DNA of 64,000 nt from CAYQJL01 sp964573295. GTDB taxonomy: Bacteria > Eisenbacteria > RBG-16-71-46 > CAIMUX01 > WJJG01. The notes beneath the pieces are model-generated. The model saw nothing but the letters and a program-made list of their open reading frames with translations. It ran no database searches and was not told the DNA's origin. This document shows, one piece after another, positions 7,098 through 15,668 of the stretch. The stretch lies in assembly GCA_964573295.1 (NCBI GenBank), contig CAZNJE010000012.1:45915-109914 (forward strand). Direction: 5' to 3'. Made by a program: the position numbers and the translations under genes. The first letter of the stretch is position 1. Each line of letters opens with the position of its first letter.

Positions 7098-10001
7098 ATG
7101 AAGCGCAGGGTCATCCTGTTTGGACTTCTGAACCTGATACTGGCGAGCGTGGCCGGCCTGGCCGGTGCCCAGGAAGCCACGACCGGCTCCATCGTAGGGC
7201 TAGTCAGTGATCCGAGTGGGACACCGTTGGCCGATGTCATGGTGACGGTAACCTCGGACCAAGGTTCCAAGACCGTCCGAACCGATGCGGACGGTCGATT
7301 TCGGGTTCCCTATCTCACACCGGGGGTGTACGGGCTGACAGCCTCGCACCCTGGTTACATCACCGCCGGGTGCCAGGGCATCGAGGTTCGTCTCCTGGCC
7401 CGCGTGCGTATCGAAGCGGTGCTCACACCGGGCGCCTCGGAGACAATCGAGGTCGTGGGCAGCGCCCCGACGATCGACCTGTCCTCGACCACGACCGGGG
7501 CCACGATCGGTTCGTCCCTCATGTCGAGCATCCCGCTGGGGCGGAGGTTCTCGTCCACGTTGACGATGGCGCCCAATGTCGTCGAGAGCGGCATCGATGC
7601 CTCGAATCCGTCGATCTCAGGCGGTAGCGGCCTCGAGAACACCTACATGGTCGATGGCATGAGCATCGGCAATACCGGATACGGCAGCGCCGGCTCCTAC
7701 TCGATCATCTACGGGTCCATGGGCTCCGGGGTCAACTACGACTACATCAAGGAAGTGCAGGTCAAGACCGGAGGCTACGAGCCCGAGTACGGAGAAGCCC
7801 TCGGTGGGTTCGTCAACATGGTGACGAAGTCGGGCACGAATACCTTCTCCGGCAGCGTTTTCTCCTACCTCCGGCTCCACGACCTGGCCGGAAGTATCGT
7901 CAAGAGCGACCACTGGCTCCTTTCGTCGCACGTCTCCGCCTACGAGAGCCGCGATTACGGCTTTGAAGCGGGGGGCCCCGTCGTCAAGGACAAGGCATTC
8001 TGGTTCGCCGCGTTCAATCCCACCTTCACCACCTTCACGCGCGAGCCTTCGATCGCGGTCGAAGAACAGCAAGGATTCGAACACAGCCTCGAGGTGGACC
8101 GGACCATCTACAACTACGCGGCCAATCTGAAGTGGAACGTTACGCCCCGCCACACACTGGGCGTATCGGCCTTTGGTGATCCTTCCGTGGGAGGTGACGG
8201 CGCGCAGCGTTCATCCGCCGTGGCGATCGGGGATCCCAGCACCCGTTACTCGGAGCTGACCTACGGCGGACACAACGTCGTTGGGCACTGGAACGGGCAG
8301 CTTACCCCGAACTGGTTCATCGAGGCGACCGCGGCCTACCATCAGGACGAGTTCGAAGAGGATCCGACGAACGACACGCCCCAGGGCTTCGATCTGCGCG
8401 ACTACGTCCTTCGGCGGTACGGCGGCGTGGGATTCTACGAGAACAACACGTCGACCAACGCGCAGTATCAGCTGAAGTTCTCCAACTACTTCAAGGCCGG
8501 CGGCGAGCATCACCTCCGTTACGGTTTCAACTATCAGGATATCGGCTACGAGGAGGTTGCGAACTTCACCGGACCACGCGGCATACAGATCCGCAAGGCC
8601 GACGGTTCGATCGTGAGCTCGAGCAGCGGTTTCAGCTGGGACATCGACCCCGGGGGCACCCGGTTCCGTATCAACCGGGTCCGCACCGGAGAACTGGGCG
8701 CCGAGACCACGGCCGACTACCGGGCCGCGTTTCTCTCCGACACCTGGAATCCCACGCCCTACTTGAGCATCATGGCCGGTGTGCGCTACGAAGAGGAGAA
8801 GCTGACGGGCAACGTCACCGAGTTCACCTGGGAGGACAACTGGGCGCCTCGATTCCACCTCACGCTCGATCCGACGCGGGACAACCGCAGCAAGGTGTCC
8901 TTCGCCTACGGGCGCTACTACGGGAAGGTGCCCAACGATCTGGCCGTGCGTGCCATGTCGCAGGAAGTCACCTATGTCGTCGACTACGATCTGGAGCAGA
9001 TCGACCTCTCCGATCCGAACAACCCGACCCCCACAACCTCCTGGCTGGACGCGCAGGATGGGGATCCGATCGTCTTCGGCAATGATCAGACCCGCATCGA
9101 TCCGGACTCGAAGCTGAGCTATGTGGACGAGTTCGTGCTGGAGCTTGAACGGGAGGTGTTGCCCGATGTTACCGTCGGCGTGACCTATCTCCATCGCCGT
9201 CTCGGTCGCACGCTCGAGGATGTGCAGGACAGTCTCTACTCGGCGCAACTCGAGGGGGGCGGATTCGGCGATTACGTGATCACCAATCCGCAGCCTCCCA
9301 ACTGGCCTGAACCGCGGCGGGACTATGACGCCGTGACGCTCCAGGTCGAGAAGCGCATGCGTGATCACTGGCAGTTACTGGCGTCCTACACGTGGTCACG
9401 TCTCTATGGCAACTACGAAGGCTACTTCCGTCGCGACAATGGGCAGAGCGATCCCTTCATCACCTCGGCCTTCGACTGGCCCTACCTGCCCGACTACGAG
9501 GTCTGGAAGTACACGAGCGCCAGCGGGCCGCTTCCGAGCGACCGCCCGCACGTGTTCAATCTGTTCTCTTCCTATCAGCTCGAGAATGGCCTGGACATGG
9601 GGATGAGCTTGAGGGTGCAGAGCGGCACTCCGATCACCAAGCTCGGCTACAACTGGGTCTACGCCAGCGAATCGGAGATCCTGCTCGAGAATCGTGGCGA
9701 CAGCGGCCGAACCCCGAGCACCAGCAGCGTAGGCCTCCATCTGGGCTACCCCTTCCATTTCCCTGCCGGCCTCACCGGTGGGGCGATCAAAACGCTGGAG
9801 CTGACCGTGGATGTCTTCAATGTCTTCAATCAGCGGGAAGCCGTCTACGTCGATACGATGGCGGAGGTGGGCGGATCGGTACAGGGCGAGCCGTATAGTC
9901 CCGAGGAACCTTGTCCCGACTGCGAGAATCCGGACTTCGGGAAGGCGTACGTATTCCAGAGTCCAAGGCAAATCGTGCTAGCCGTGCGAGCCCGGTTCTA
10001 G
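7098..10001 (+). CDS. TonB-dependent outer-membrane receptor with carboxypeptidase-like N-terminal domain
   Basis: Outer-membrane transporter of 967 residues. The signal peptide (about residues 1-24) ends in AGLAGA. A CarboxypepD_reg-like beta domain follows (TGSIVGLVSDPSGTPLADV to about residue 105), then the plug (IPLGRRFSSTLTMAPNVVE, DGMSIGN) and a long beta-barrel rich in aromatic strands that ends in the hydrophobic/aromatic C-terminus VLAVRARF. This is the Oar/SusC-like layout. The ligand cannot be read from sequence, and no SusD-like partner is adjacent. An in-frame TTG upstream exists, but ATG 7098 after GGAGG is the better start. The tonB-exbB-exbD-exbD operon runs toward it from the right and probably energises it. 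Confidence 0.88.
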   Translation: MKRRVILFGLLNLILASVAGLAGAQEATTGSIVGLVSDPSGTPLADVMVTVTSDQGSKTVRTDADGRFRVPYLTPGVYGLTASHPGYITAGCQGIEVRLLARVRIEAVLTPGASETIEVVGSAPTIDLSSTTTGATIGSSLMSSIPLGRRFSSTLTMAPNVVESGIDASNPSISGGSGLENTYMVDGMSIGNTGYGSAGSYSIIYGSMGSGVNYDYIKEVQVKTGGYEPEYGEALGGFVNMVTKSGTNTFSGSVFSYLRLHDLAGSIVKSDHWLLSSHVSAYESRDYGFEAGGPVVKDKAFWFAAFNPTFTTFTREPSIAVEEQQGFEHSLEVDRTIYNYAANLKWNVTPRHTLGVSAFGDPSVGGDGAQRSSAVAIGDPSTRYSELTYGGHNVVGHWNGQLTPNWFIEATAAYHQDEFEEDPTNDTPQGFDLRDYVLRRYGGVGFYENNTSTNAQYQLKFSNYFKAGGEHHLRYGFNYQDIGYEEVANFTGPRGIQIRKADGSIVSSSSGFSWDIDPGGTRFRINRVRTGELGAETTADYRAAFLSDTWNPTPYLSIMAGVRYEEEKLTGNVTEFTWEDNWAPRFHLTLDPTRDNRSKVSFAYGRYYGKVPNDLAVRAMSQEVTYVVDYDLEQIDLSDPNNPTPTTSWLDAQDGDPIVFGNDQTRIDPDSKLSYVDEFVLELEREVLPDVTVGVTYLHRRLGRTLEDVQDSLYSAQLEGGGFGDYVITNPQPPNWPEPRRDYDAVTLQVEKRMRDHWQLLASYTWSRLYGNYEGYFRRDNGQSDPFITSAFDWPYLPDYEVWKYTSASGPLPSDRPHVFNLFSSYQLENGLDMGMSLRVQSGTPITKLGYNWVYASESEILLENRGDSGRTPSTSSVGLHLGYPFHFPAGLTGGAIKTLELTVDVFNVFNQREAVYVDTMAEVGGSVQGEPYSPEEPCPDCENPDFGKAYVFQSPRQIVLAVRARF

Positions 10002-10095
10002 TGCCGGGATCGCCGCCTGGGGGGCGGTTTCTGGGAGGTGACTTCTGGGCGTTGGGTTCTGGGGGATGGGTTCTTCGACCGGCGCTAGACAGAAA

Positions 10096-10141
10096 CTCGT
10101 TTCATCCGCTGCGGGTCGCCCGAACGGGCGGTGAGGAACTA
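10096..10141. repeat. Dispersed direct repeat, copy 1
   Basis: A sequence of about 46 bp beginning CTCGTTTCATCCGCTGCGG and ending GGAACTA recurs at 10496-10541 with a few changes and one base fewer. The short element CTAGACAGAAACTC also occurs on either side of this copy. Confidence 0.7.
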
Positions 10142-10226
10142 GACAGAAACTCACGCCACATGCAGGCACTGTGACCCGACCCTAGTCGCCTGTGTTGCGG
10201 TCCGTGTTGCAACATTGTCTCGACAG

Positions 10227-10244
10227 TTTTGCCCCGGGGCAAAA
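10227..10244. promoter_or_regulatory. Perfect 18-bp palindrome between convergent genes
   Basis: TTTTGCCCCGGGGCAAAA is perfectly self-complementary and lies between the receptor gene (+) and the exbD operon (-). The T-run precedes and the A-run follows on both strands, so it is not a classic U-tailed terminator in either direction. An operator or structural role is possible; its function is unknown. Confidence 0.4.
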
Positions 10245-10334
10245 AACTTAACTTCCTGATATCGAATGGGTTATAGGCCCTCAACCGTGCCAAGATCGGC
10301 TTCTTCCACGCGTGCTGTCGACGGAAGGAGGTAA

Positions 10335-10410
10335 GCTGACGATCGGCTGACGATCGGCCGTGGACGACGGAGCCTGACAGTCGCCCGTGGACAGCGGAGC
10401 CTGGAGGCCG
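10335..10410. repeat. Short tandem repeats in the receptor-exbD intergenic region
   Basis: Two perfect copies of the 11-mer GCTGACGATCG are followed by two imperfect copies of a unit of about 26 bp around CCGTGGACGACGGAGCCTG. No coding content is supported here. Confidence 0.65.
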
Positions 10411-10495
10411 GCCACCCGCCACGGCACATGCAGGCTGACCAAAGCCGGTGGAATAGAGAAGCCGGCCAGCTTGCCACGCCGCTCGTGGCCTGCAT

Positions 10496-10541
10496 CTCGT
10501 TTCATCCGCTGCGGATCGGCCGAAGGGCGGTGAAGAACTAG
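10496..10541. repeat. Dispersed direct repeat, copy 2, covering the exbD stop codon
   Basis: Near-copy of 10096-10141. It overlaps the stop codon and last bases of the minus-strand exbD gene, so copy 1 may be a duplicated gene end. Confidence 0.65.
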
Positions 10542-10975
10542 TAAGATCCCGCCGAAGCGAGACTCAATGAATCCGGGATCATCCCGATCGTTTGCGCGCC
10601 ACCCTCCCGGCACCCGTCCATCAACTCGACCACCCGGCCGTAGGGCGCCCCGGGCGCCGCATCCACGAACAGGAGCCGGCGTCCACCACGTTTCGCAAAG
10701 AGCTCGCGAAGCCTCTCGGGGAGCTCGCCCTGAGGCAGACGCTCGTTGTTGAGCCACACCTCACCTTCGGCCCCAAGATAGACTACGAGCTGGCGCTCGC
10801 TGTAGTCGGACGGCAGCGTGTGACCCGCCTTTTGCGGGATGTTCGATTCCATCGCCTTGGTCATGACGGGGGCCACCATGATGAAGATGATCAGGAGCAC
10901 GAGAAGCACATCCACGAGCGGGGTCACGTTGATCGATGCACGCATCTGGTCCATGGAGTTCTCTCCGTTTGCCAT
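10538..10975 (-). CDS. exbD: ExbD/TolR-family biopolymer transport protein (second copy)
   Basis: Protein of 145 residues with one N-terminal membrane helix (VDVLLVLLIIFIMVAPVM) whose Asp in NVTPLVDVLLV is the conserved proton-path residue. A periplasmic domain follows with the usual RR..RVVELMDGCREGG stretch. It is the last gene of a tonB-exbB-exbD-exbD operon, four bases after the first exbD. With ExbB it converts proton-motive force into TonB movement. Confidence 0.85.
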   Translation of the reverse strand: MANGENSMDQMRASINVTPLVDVLLVLLIIFIMVAPVMTKAMESNIPQKAGHTLPSDYSERQLVVYLGAEGEVWLNNERLPQGELPERLRELFAKRGGRRLLFVDAAPGAPYGRVVELMDGCREGGAQTIGMIPDSLSLASAGSY

Positions 10976-10978
10976 GAC

Positions 10979-11419
10979 TCAGTCTCCTTGCGCGCGGCCG
11001 GGTGCTTCCCGAGCGATCAGTGAGGCGTCTCGGAACCCCGCGCGACGCCCGGCCTGGAGCACCTCCTTGACCCGGCGGTAGGGCACGTTGCGATCGGCCT
11101 TGATTTGAAGCGGGCGCTGCGGAAACTGCCCATGGGTCGTCAGCAGCACGGCCTCCAGGTCGCCGGCCGTCACGGGATCGCTCTCCAGGTAGATCTGCCC
11201 GTCATCGCCGATGTTGACGGTGAGGGCGACATGACGGTCCAGGGACGTATCTGTGACGTGGCGTGCCGCCGGCAAGTCGACGGTCACCCCCTCCTGAAGC
11301 AGGGGCGTGACCACGATGAAGATGATCAACACGACCAGCATCACGTCGACGAGCGGCGTGACGTTGATCTCGCTGTTTAGCGGGGGACCGGCCGGCCCGT
11401 GGTGCCCTCGAGCTTCCAT
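10979..11419 (-). CDS. exbD: ExbD/TolR-family biopolymer transport protein (first copy)
   Basis: Protein of 146 residues with the same plan as its neighbour: INVTPLVDVMLVVLIIFIVV with the conserved Asp, then a periplasmic domain ending PYRRVKEVLQAGRRAGFRDASL. I start it at the internal ATG (11419), which leaves a 43-base overlap with the end of exbB; an upstream start would overlap more. Two different ExbD proteins per ExbB are common in bacteria with SusC-like receptors. Confidence 0.83.
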   Translation of the reverse strand: MEARGHHGPAGPPLNSEINVTPLVDVMLVVLIIFIVVTPLLQEGVTVDLPAARHVTDTSLDRHVALTVNIGDDGQIYLESDPVTAGDLEAVLLTTHGQFPQRPLQIKADRNVPYRRVKEVLQAGRRAGFRDASLIAREAPGRAQGD

Positions 11420-12111
11420 GCCTCGCCTCGTGACCTCTTGATGAAGTAGTCGACCAGCTCGCTGCACGCGTTGTGCATCTCGCTGCCAATACGTTCCATC
11501 CGTCCCAGGAAGTAATTGAATCCCCAGACCGCCGGCAGCGCGACCAGAATGCCCGCCGCCGTGTTCACCAGTGCCTCGGCAATGCCGCCGGCCACCGCGC
11601 CGATCCCGCCGGAGCCGGTGGCGGCCATACCGAAGAAGCTGTTCATGATGCCGATCACCGTCCCGAAGAGTCCCACGAAGGGTGCGGTGGAAGCGACCGA
11701 AGCCAGGATCGGTAGCCCGCGCTTGAGTTCCTGTGTGATCACGACGCTCTCGCGCTGCGTGGCGCTGCGCAGTGTCTTCTCGCGAGTCTCATCGTTCGCG
11801 CCCAGGGTCCCTGTTTCCCAATCAGGGGACACGTCCCGGATCGCCGAGGCGTAGATGCGCGCCACATGGCTGCTCGGATGTCGTTTCGTCTCGGCCATCA
11901 CCCGGTCGAGGTCACCCTCGATCAGGTTGGTCCGCGCCGTGGCGATGAAGGCCTGGGTCTGCTGCTGCACCTTGCGGAAGTGCCGCCAGCGGTCGATCAT
12001 GATTCCGCTGGAGAGTACCGACATGAGCAGGAGGCAGATGAGGACCAGGTGTCCTACCGTTCCCATGGATTGCCAGATCTCGGCCGGCCCATAGGTGATC
12101 GCTGGATGCAT
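11377..12111 (-). CDS. exbB: ExbB/TolQ/MotA-type proton channel
   Basis: Inner-membrane protein of 244 residues. The first helix (GHLVLICLLLMSVLSSGIMI) is near residues 20-40. The paired C-terminal helices carry the family core GLPILASVASTAPFVGLFGTVIGIMNSF and GGIAEALVNTAAGILVALPA. GAGG before the ATG and a 12-base gap after tonB support co-transcription. It forms the proton-conducting motor with the two ExbD proteins. Confidence 0.92.
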   Translation of the reverse strand: MHPAITYGPAEIWQSMGTVGHLVLICLLLMSVLSSGIMIDRWRHFRKVQQQTQAFIATARTNLIEGDLDRVMAETKRHPSSHVARIYASAIRDVSPDWETGTLGANDETREKTLRSATQRESVVITQELKRGLPILASVASTAPFVGLFGTVIGIMNSFFGMAATGSGGIGAVAGGIAEALVNTAAGILVALPAVWGFNYFLGRMERIGSEMHNACSELVDYFIKRSRGEAWKLEGTTGRPVPR

Positions 12112-12123
12112 GTTGTGCGCTCC

Positions 12124-12978
12124 TCAGCCCAGGACGAAGTCGACCGTGAGCTCGAAGTAGACATCGACCGGTTGACCATTGCGTCTTCCGGGGTTGAATC
12201 TCCATTGCTCGAGGGCCTCGATGGCTGCCTGCGTGCAGCCCATGCCGAGCCCCCTCACGACCCGAATTTCGCCGACCCCGCCGTCACGCAGAATGACCGC
12301 CTCGAGCGTGACCTGTCCCTCCAGATGGGCATTGCGCGCCGGTGTCGGATAGATCGGCTGTACCCGGTGCACCGGCACCGGCGCCGTGACCCCGCCGCCT
12401 GCGCGCAACGGCCCGGGCGGCAGGGGATCGCCTCCAACGACTCCGCCCGGAATGCCTCCGGGTATCCCGCCCGGCACACCGCCGGGCAAACCGCCCTCGA
12501 CCGCTGGGCCTGCGCCGGCCCGCGGGTGGCCGGGCATCGAACCCGTATGAATGGACTCGGGCGTGTGCGAGGGTTGCACGATCCTGCCGGCCAGCGGGTC
12601 GGGCGAGTGCTCCGGTTCCGGCAGAAGCTCGGCCAGATCCTCGCTGACCAGGTTCTCGGCTTCCTTCAGGAAGGCGTCCATGGCCAGGGGATCCGGGCTC
12701 TGCGCGGTCAGCGGGGGGGCCGCCGCCGGCGTCGTCATCGGGTCGTCCGATTCCCGCGGCGGTCCGGGTGCGGTGGCCTCTCCAGAGATGGCCGGTCCCG
12801 CACCGAACTGCAAGAATGTCACCTTGACCGGGGGCTCGCTGGCGGCGGAATCCTGCAGGTGGCTGGTGAGCACCACTGCGGCGACCAGAGCCAGATGCAC
12901 GAGGAGCGCAACGCCGAACGGGCCGCCTCCCCAGCGACGCCTGCGCCGGGCGCCTGAATCGATCAAGCTGTCGAACAA
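12124..12978 (-). CDS. tonB: TonB-family energy-transducing protein
   Basis: Protein of 284 residues starting at TTG, preceded by GGGGAGG nine bases upstream. It has a basic N-terminus, one membrane helix (FGVALLVHLALVAAVVLTS, about residues 21-39), a long Pro/Gly-rich periplasmic linker and the TonB C-terminal domain (VQPIYPTPARNAHLEGQVTLEAVIL, then ALEQWRFNPGRRNGQPV). The linker contains a run of GGVP/GGIP units near residues 165-185 encoded by repeat DNA. It leads the exbB-exbD-exbD operon and should deliver energy to the convergent receptor. Confidence 0.88.
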   Translation of the reverse strand: MFDSLIDSGARRRRRWGGGPFGVALLVHLALVAAVVLTSHLQDSAASEPPVKVTFLQFGAGPAISGEATAPGPPRESDDPMTTPAAAPPLTAQSPDPLAMDAFLKEAENLVSEDLAELLPEPEHSPDPLAGRIVQPSHTPESIHTGSMPGHPRAGAGPAVEGGLPGGVPGGIPGGIPGGVVGGDPLPPGPLRAGGGVTAPVPVHRVQPIYPTPARNAHLEGQVTLEAVILRDGGVGEIRVVRGLGMGCTQAAIEALEQWRFNPGRRNGQPVDVYFELTVDFVLG

Positions 12979-13405
12979 GCGCTGCTACCTCCCCTGACGG
13001 ATCGCGCGGCCATGCCCGGACAGCCCCGGTCGTCCGGACGGTCCCCGTCAGCCTGATCGCGCCGGCGGCCCCGCGGGCAGTCGTTGCCTCACGGCCTGGG
13101 CAATTGCTTCCCTGCGCAGCGATTCCCTGCTCTTCCTCAGATCGGCTGATTCCCGCTACTTCATGAGGGCCCGGTGATCCGCCCGTGGGACCGAGGCCGC
13201 TGCGGGTGAATCCCTCCGGCGCGGTCACCGGAGGCTTCTTCGCCTCATTTCAGCAACTTCCTGGAGAGGGCTCGTCAAGAATGGGCCCCAAATGCCGATC
13301 ATCAGAGATGGGGAGGACCAGTCTGCCTTCCCACCGATGCCCGGCTGGATCTGGGTGGGCGGGGGGACCGGCATAGCCGGATGAGACCCCAACGGAGGTG
13401 TGTAC
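12979..13405. other. Divergent intergenic region between tonB and the yfiR-like gene
   Basis: No gene is supported. It contains a small perfect hairpin CCGGC-ATA-GCCGG at 13370-13382, flanked by a G-run and a CCCC, just upstream of the GGAGG of the next gene. I compared it with cobalamin and c-di-GMP riboswitch patterns and did not find a convincing match. Confidence 0.4.
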
Positions 13406-14065
13406 TTGAGACGCAAGCCGTCACGGCAGCTCTGGCGACGCGCAGTCTGTATGCTGCTCTTGGCGTTGCTGTGCCTGGCGGCGACCCATCGTCTCGCGCC
13501 TTTGCCCGCCTGGGCGTCGACGATCAACGTCCATTACGAAGACACCTTCGATGACGTGATGGCGACCGAAGAGACCGCCGCCGAGGTCAAAGCCGCCTTC
13601 CTGCTTCGATTCCCCGACTTCGTCGGTTGGGGGCATCCGCTGGGGGACACACTGCGCATCGGTGTCACCGGCGATAGCGCCCTGGCCAGCATGCTGGTCC
13701 GACTGGCCGATCAAGAGAACCAGTCGGGTCTGGGTTCGCCCTATCGCCTCGAGGTAACCGAGATCACCGAAGGGATGTCCTCGCCTCGGTGCGACATTCT
13801 GGTCATGGGAGCGGACGTGGATTCGCAGCGGGTGGCCACGCTGCTCGAGGCACACAATTCGGGCACCCTGACGGTGGGTGTGTGGAACGAGCCGCGCGGT
13901 GAAACCATCATCCGGCTCTATCGTGAGGGCAGCAGCGTTCGCTTCGCCATCAGTCAAACACTGGCCAAAGAGGCCGGATTGCTGATCAGCTCGAAGCTGC
14001 TCAATCTGGCCGGGGACCGGTCGAGCCGGGAGCCCCGAGTGGTCTACCGTACTCTGAGAGGCTGA
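13406..14065 (+). CDS. YfiR-like (DUF4154) periplasmic protein
   Basis: Exported protein of about 219 residues. A signal peptide (RRAVCMLLLALLCLAATH) is followed by a YfiR-type domain: EVKAAFLLRFPDFVGW, LRIGVTGDSALASML, CDILVMGAD, then VRFAISQTLAKEAGLLISSKLLNLA. In Pseudomonas, YfiR binds and represses a CHASE8-containing partner. Here the next gene encodes a histidine kinase with such a sensor region, so a repressor/sensor pair is likely. I chose TTG at 13406 because GGAGG is seven bases upstream; GTG 13400 would sit directly on it. Confidence 0.78.
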   Translation: MRRKPSRQLWRRAVCMLLLALLCLAATHRLAPLPAWASTINVHYEDTFDDVMATEETAAEVKAAFLLRFPDFVGWGHPLGDTLRIGVTGDSALASMLVRLADQENQSGLGSPYRLEVTEITEGMSSPRCDILVMGADVDSQRVATLLEAHNSGTLTVGVWNEPRGETIIRLYREGSSVRFAISQTLAKEAGLLISSKLLNLAGDRSSREPRVVYRTLRG

Positions 14066-14073
14066 GACGCATC

Positions 14074-15636
14074 ATGTGGCACTTCTACCGAAGCCTGCAC
14101 CTCTCACTGCGCAAGAAGCTGATCGGCTTCACGCTCTTGGCGACCACGGTCGTCATTCTGGGTCTGGGTTCCTTCTTCATGCATCGCGAGAACGGCATGG
14201 TGCGCCGCAGCGGAGCCCAACTGGCCGAGCAGGCCGCCGACCTGGTGGCCTCGAGCGCGGCCCCGGCGGTGCTTTTCGCCGATCCCGACGCGGTACGTGA
14301 GGCCCTGGCGTCACTTCAGGCGGTTCCGGACATCGAGCAAGCCTGGGTGAGCGATGATCACGGACGCTTGATGGCCCGCTATGACCAGCAGCGGCAGTTC
14401 GCCGAGCCCGACAGCGCTGGTTTTCTGCAGGTCGATACCGAGCGCTTCATGCTCGTCGAGCGTTCGATCAAACACCGCGGCCAGAAGATCGGCACGCTGT
14501 ATCTGGCTTTCGACACGGCCCCGATCGTGCGCCAGGCCCGCCAGAACATGGTCCTGGTGGCTGCCGCGGCCCTGGCGGCGATGCTGGTGTCCGGACTCGT
14601 CGCGGGTGCTCTGTTCCAAACCGTCGCCGGACGATTGCATCGCCTGACCGAGGGCGCACACCGGCTGGCCGAGGGGCAGCTCGATACACGCATCTCCGAG
14701 TGCGGCCGCGATGAGATCGGCCAGCTGGCGGAGACGTTCAACGGCATGGCCACCTCGGTGCAGGCGGCCAACACCCAACTTTCATCGGCCAATGAACGGT
14801 TGCGCCGGTCTCAAGCCCAAGTGCAAGCCTATGCCGAGGGGCTCGAGAAGATGGTGGAAGATCGTACCCGCGAGTTGCTGGCGGCCAAGGAGGCGGCCGA
14901 GTACGCCAGTATGGTGAAGTCCGAATTCCTGGCCAATGTCTCGCACGAGATCCGCACACCCCTCAACGGCATCATCGGCTTGGCCGACATGCTTTCGGTC
15001 TCGGAGGTCACCGGGGAGCAGGAGGCGTGGGTCGGCAACATTCTGCAGTGCGGCGAGAACCTACTGGCCCTGATCAATGACGTACTCGACTTCTCGAAAA
15101 TCGAGTCCGGCAAGCTGGAGTTGGAGGCGCGCCCCTTCCAGCCCCAGGATCTGGTGACGCGCGCGCTCGCCACGGTGCGGCCTACCGCGGATTCGAAAGG
15201 GCTGCAGCTCGATCTGGCTGTCGAGGGCGGCGATGCCGCGGCCGTCCTGGGTGATGAGCGGCGATTGTTCCAGGTCCTGCTCAATCTGGTCTCCAATGCC
15301 GTCAAGTTCACCGGAGAGGGCAGCGTGCGGGTCCGCTTGAGCTACTCGCCGGATGCGGGGCGGAACCGCTGTCGCCTGCGCTTCGATGTGATCGACACCG
15401 GCATCGGGATCGCGCAGGAGAAGCTCGAGATGATCTTCGACAGTTTCACCCAGGTCGATGGTTCGACCGCTCGGCAATTCGGCGGAACCGGCCTGGGCCT
15501 GGCGATTGCCCGGCGCCTGACCCAGATGATGGGTGGCCAGTTGCTCGTCGAGAGCACACTCGGTCGGGGGTCGGTGTTTACGATCGACGTGACCTTGCCC
15601 TTAGCCGATGCGCTTTCCTGTGAGCCTGCCGCCTAG
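14074..15636 (+). CDS. Membrane histidine kinase with CHASE8-like sensor, HAMP, HisKA and HATPase domains
   Basis: Sensor kinase of 520 residues. An N-terminal helix (about 16-36) and a second near 165-190 bracket a periplasmic domain starting AEQAADLVASSAAPAVLFAD, which resembles CHASE8. HAMP (GRLHRLTEGAHRLAEGQLD) and a coiled coil follow. HisKA holds SHEIRTPLNGIIG with the phospho-acceptor His, and HATPase has NLVSNAVKF, DTGIGI and FGGTGLGLAI. There is no receiver domain and no response regulator next door. It lies eight bases after the yfiR-like gene, which probably controls it by binding the periplasmic domain. Confidence 0.87.
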   Translation: MWHFYRSLHLSLRKKLIGFTLLATTVVILGLGSFFMHRENGMVRRSGAQLAEQAADLVASSAAPAVLFADPDAVREALASLQAVPDIEQAWVSDDHGRLMARYDQQRQFAEPDSAGFLQVDTERFMLVERSIKHRGQKIGTLYLAFDTAPIVRQARQNMVLVAAAALAAMLVSGLVAGALFQTVAGRLHRLTEGAHRLAEGQLDTRISECGRDEIGQLAETFNGMATSVQAANTQLSSANERLRRSQAQVQAYAEGLEKMVEDRTRELLAAKEAAEYASMVKSEFLANVSHEIRTPLNGIIGLADMLSVSEVTGEQEAWVGNILQCGENLLALINDVLDFSKIESGKLELEARPFQPQDLVTRALATVRPTADSKGLQLDLAVEGGDAAAVLGDERRLFQVLLNLVSNAVKFTGEGSVRVRLSYSPDAGRNRCRLRFDVIDTGIGIAQEKLEMIFDSFTQVDGSTARQFGGTGLGLAIARRLTQMMGGQLLVESTLGRGSVFTIDVTLPLADALSCEPAA

Positions 15637-15668
15637 ACGATGAACCGGCGTCGGCGAGCACCCGCGTC

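Noticed and set aside
10227..10244. Bidirectional Rho-independent terminator
   Set aside because: T-run and A-run are on the wrong sides: neither transcript would have a U-tail after the stem.
12979..13405. Cobalamin or c-di-GMP riboswitch upstream of the yfiR-like gene
   Set aside because: Short pieces resemble parts of these aptamers, but the conserved cores and stems do not come together.
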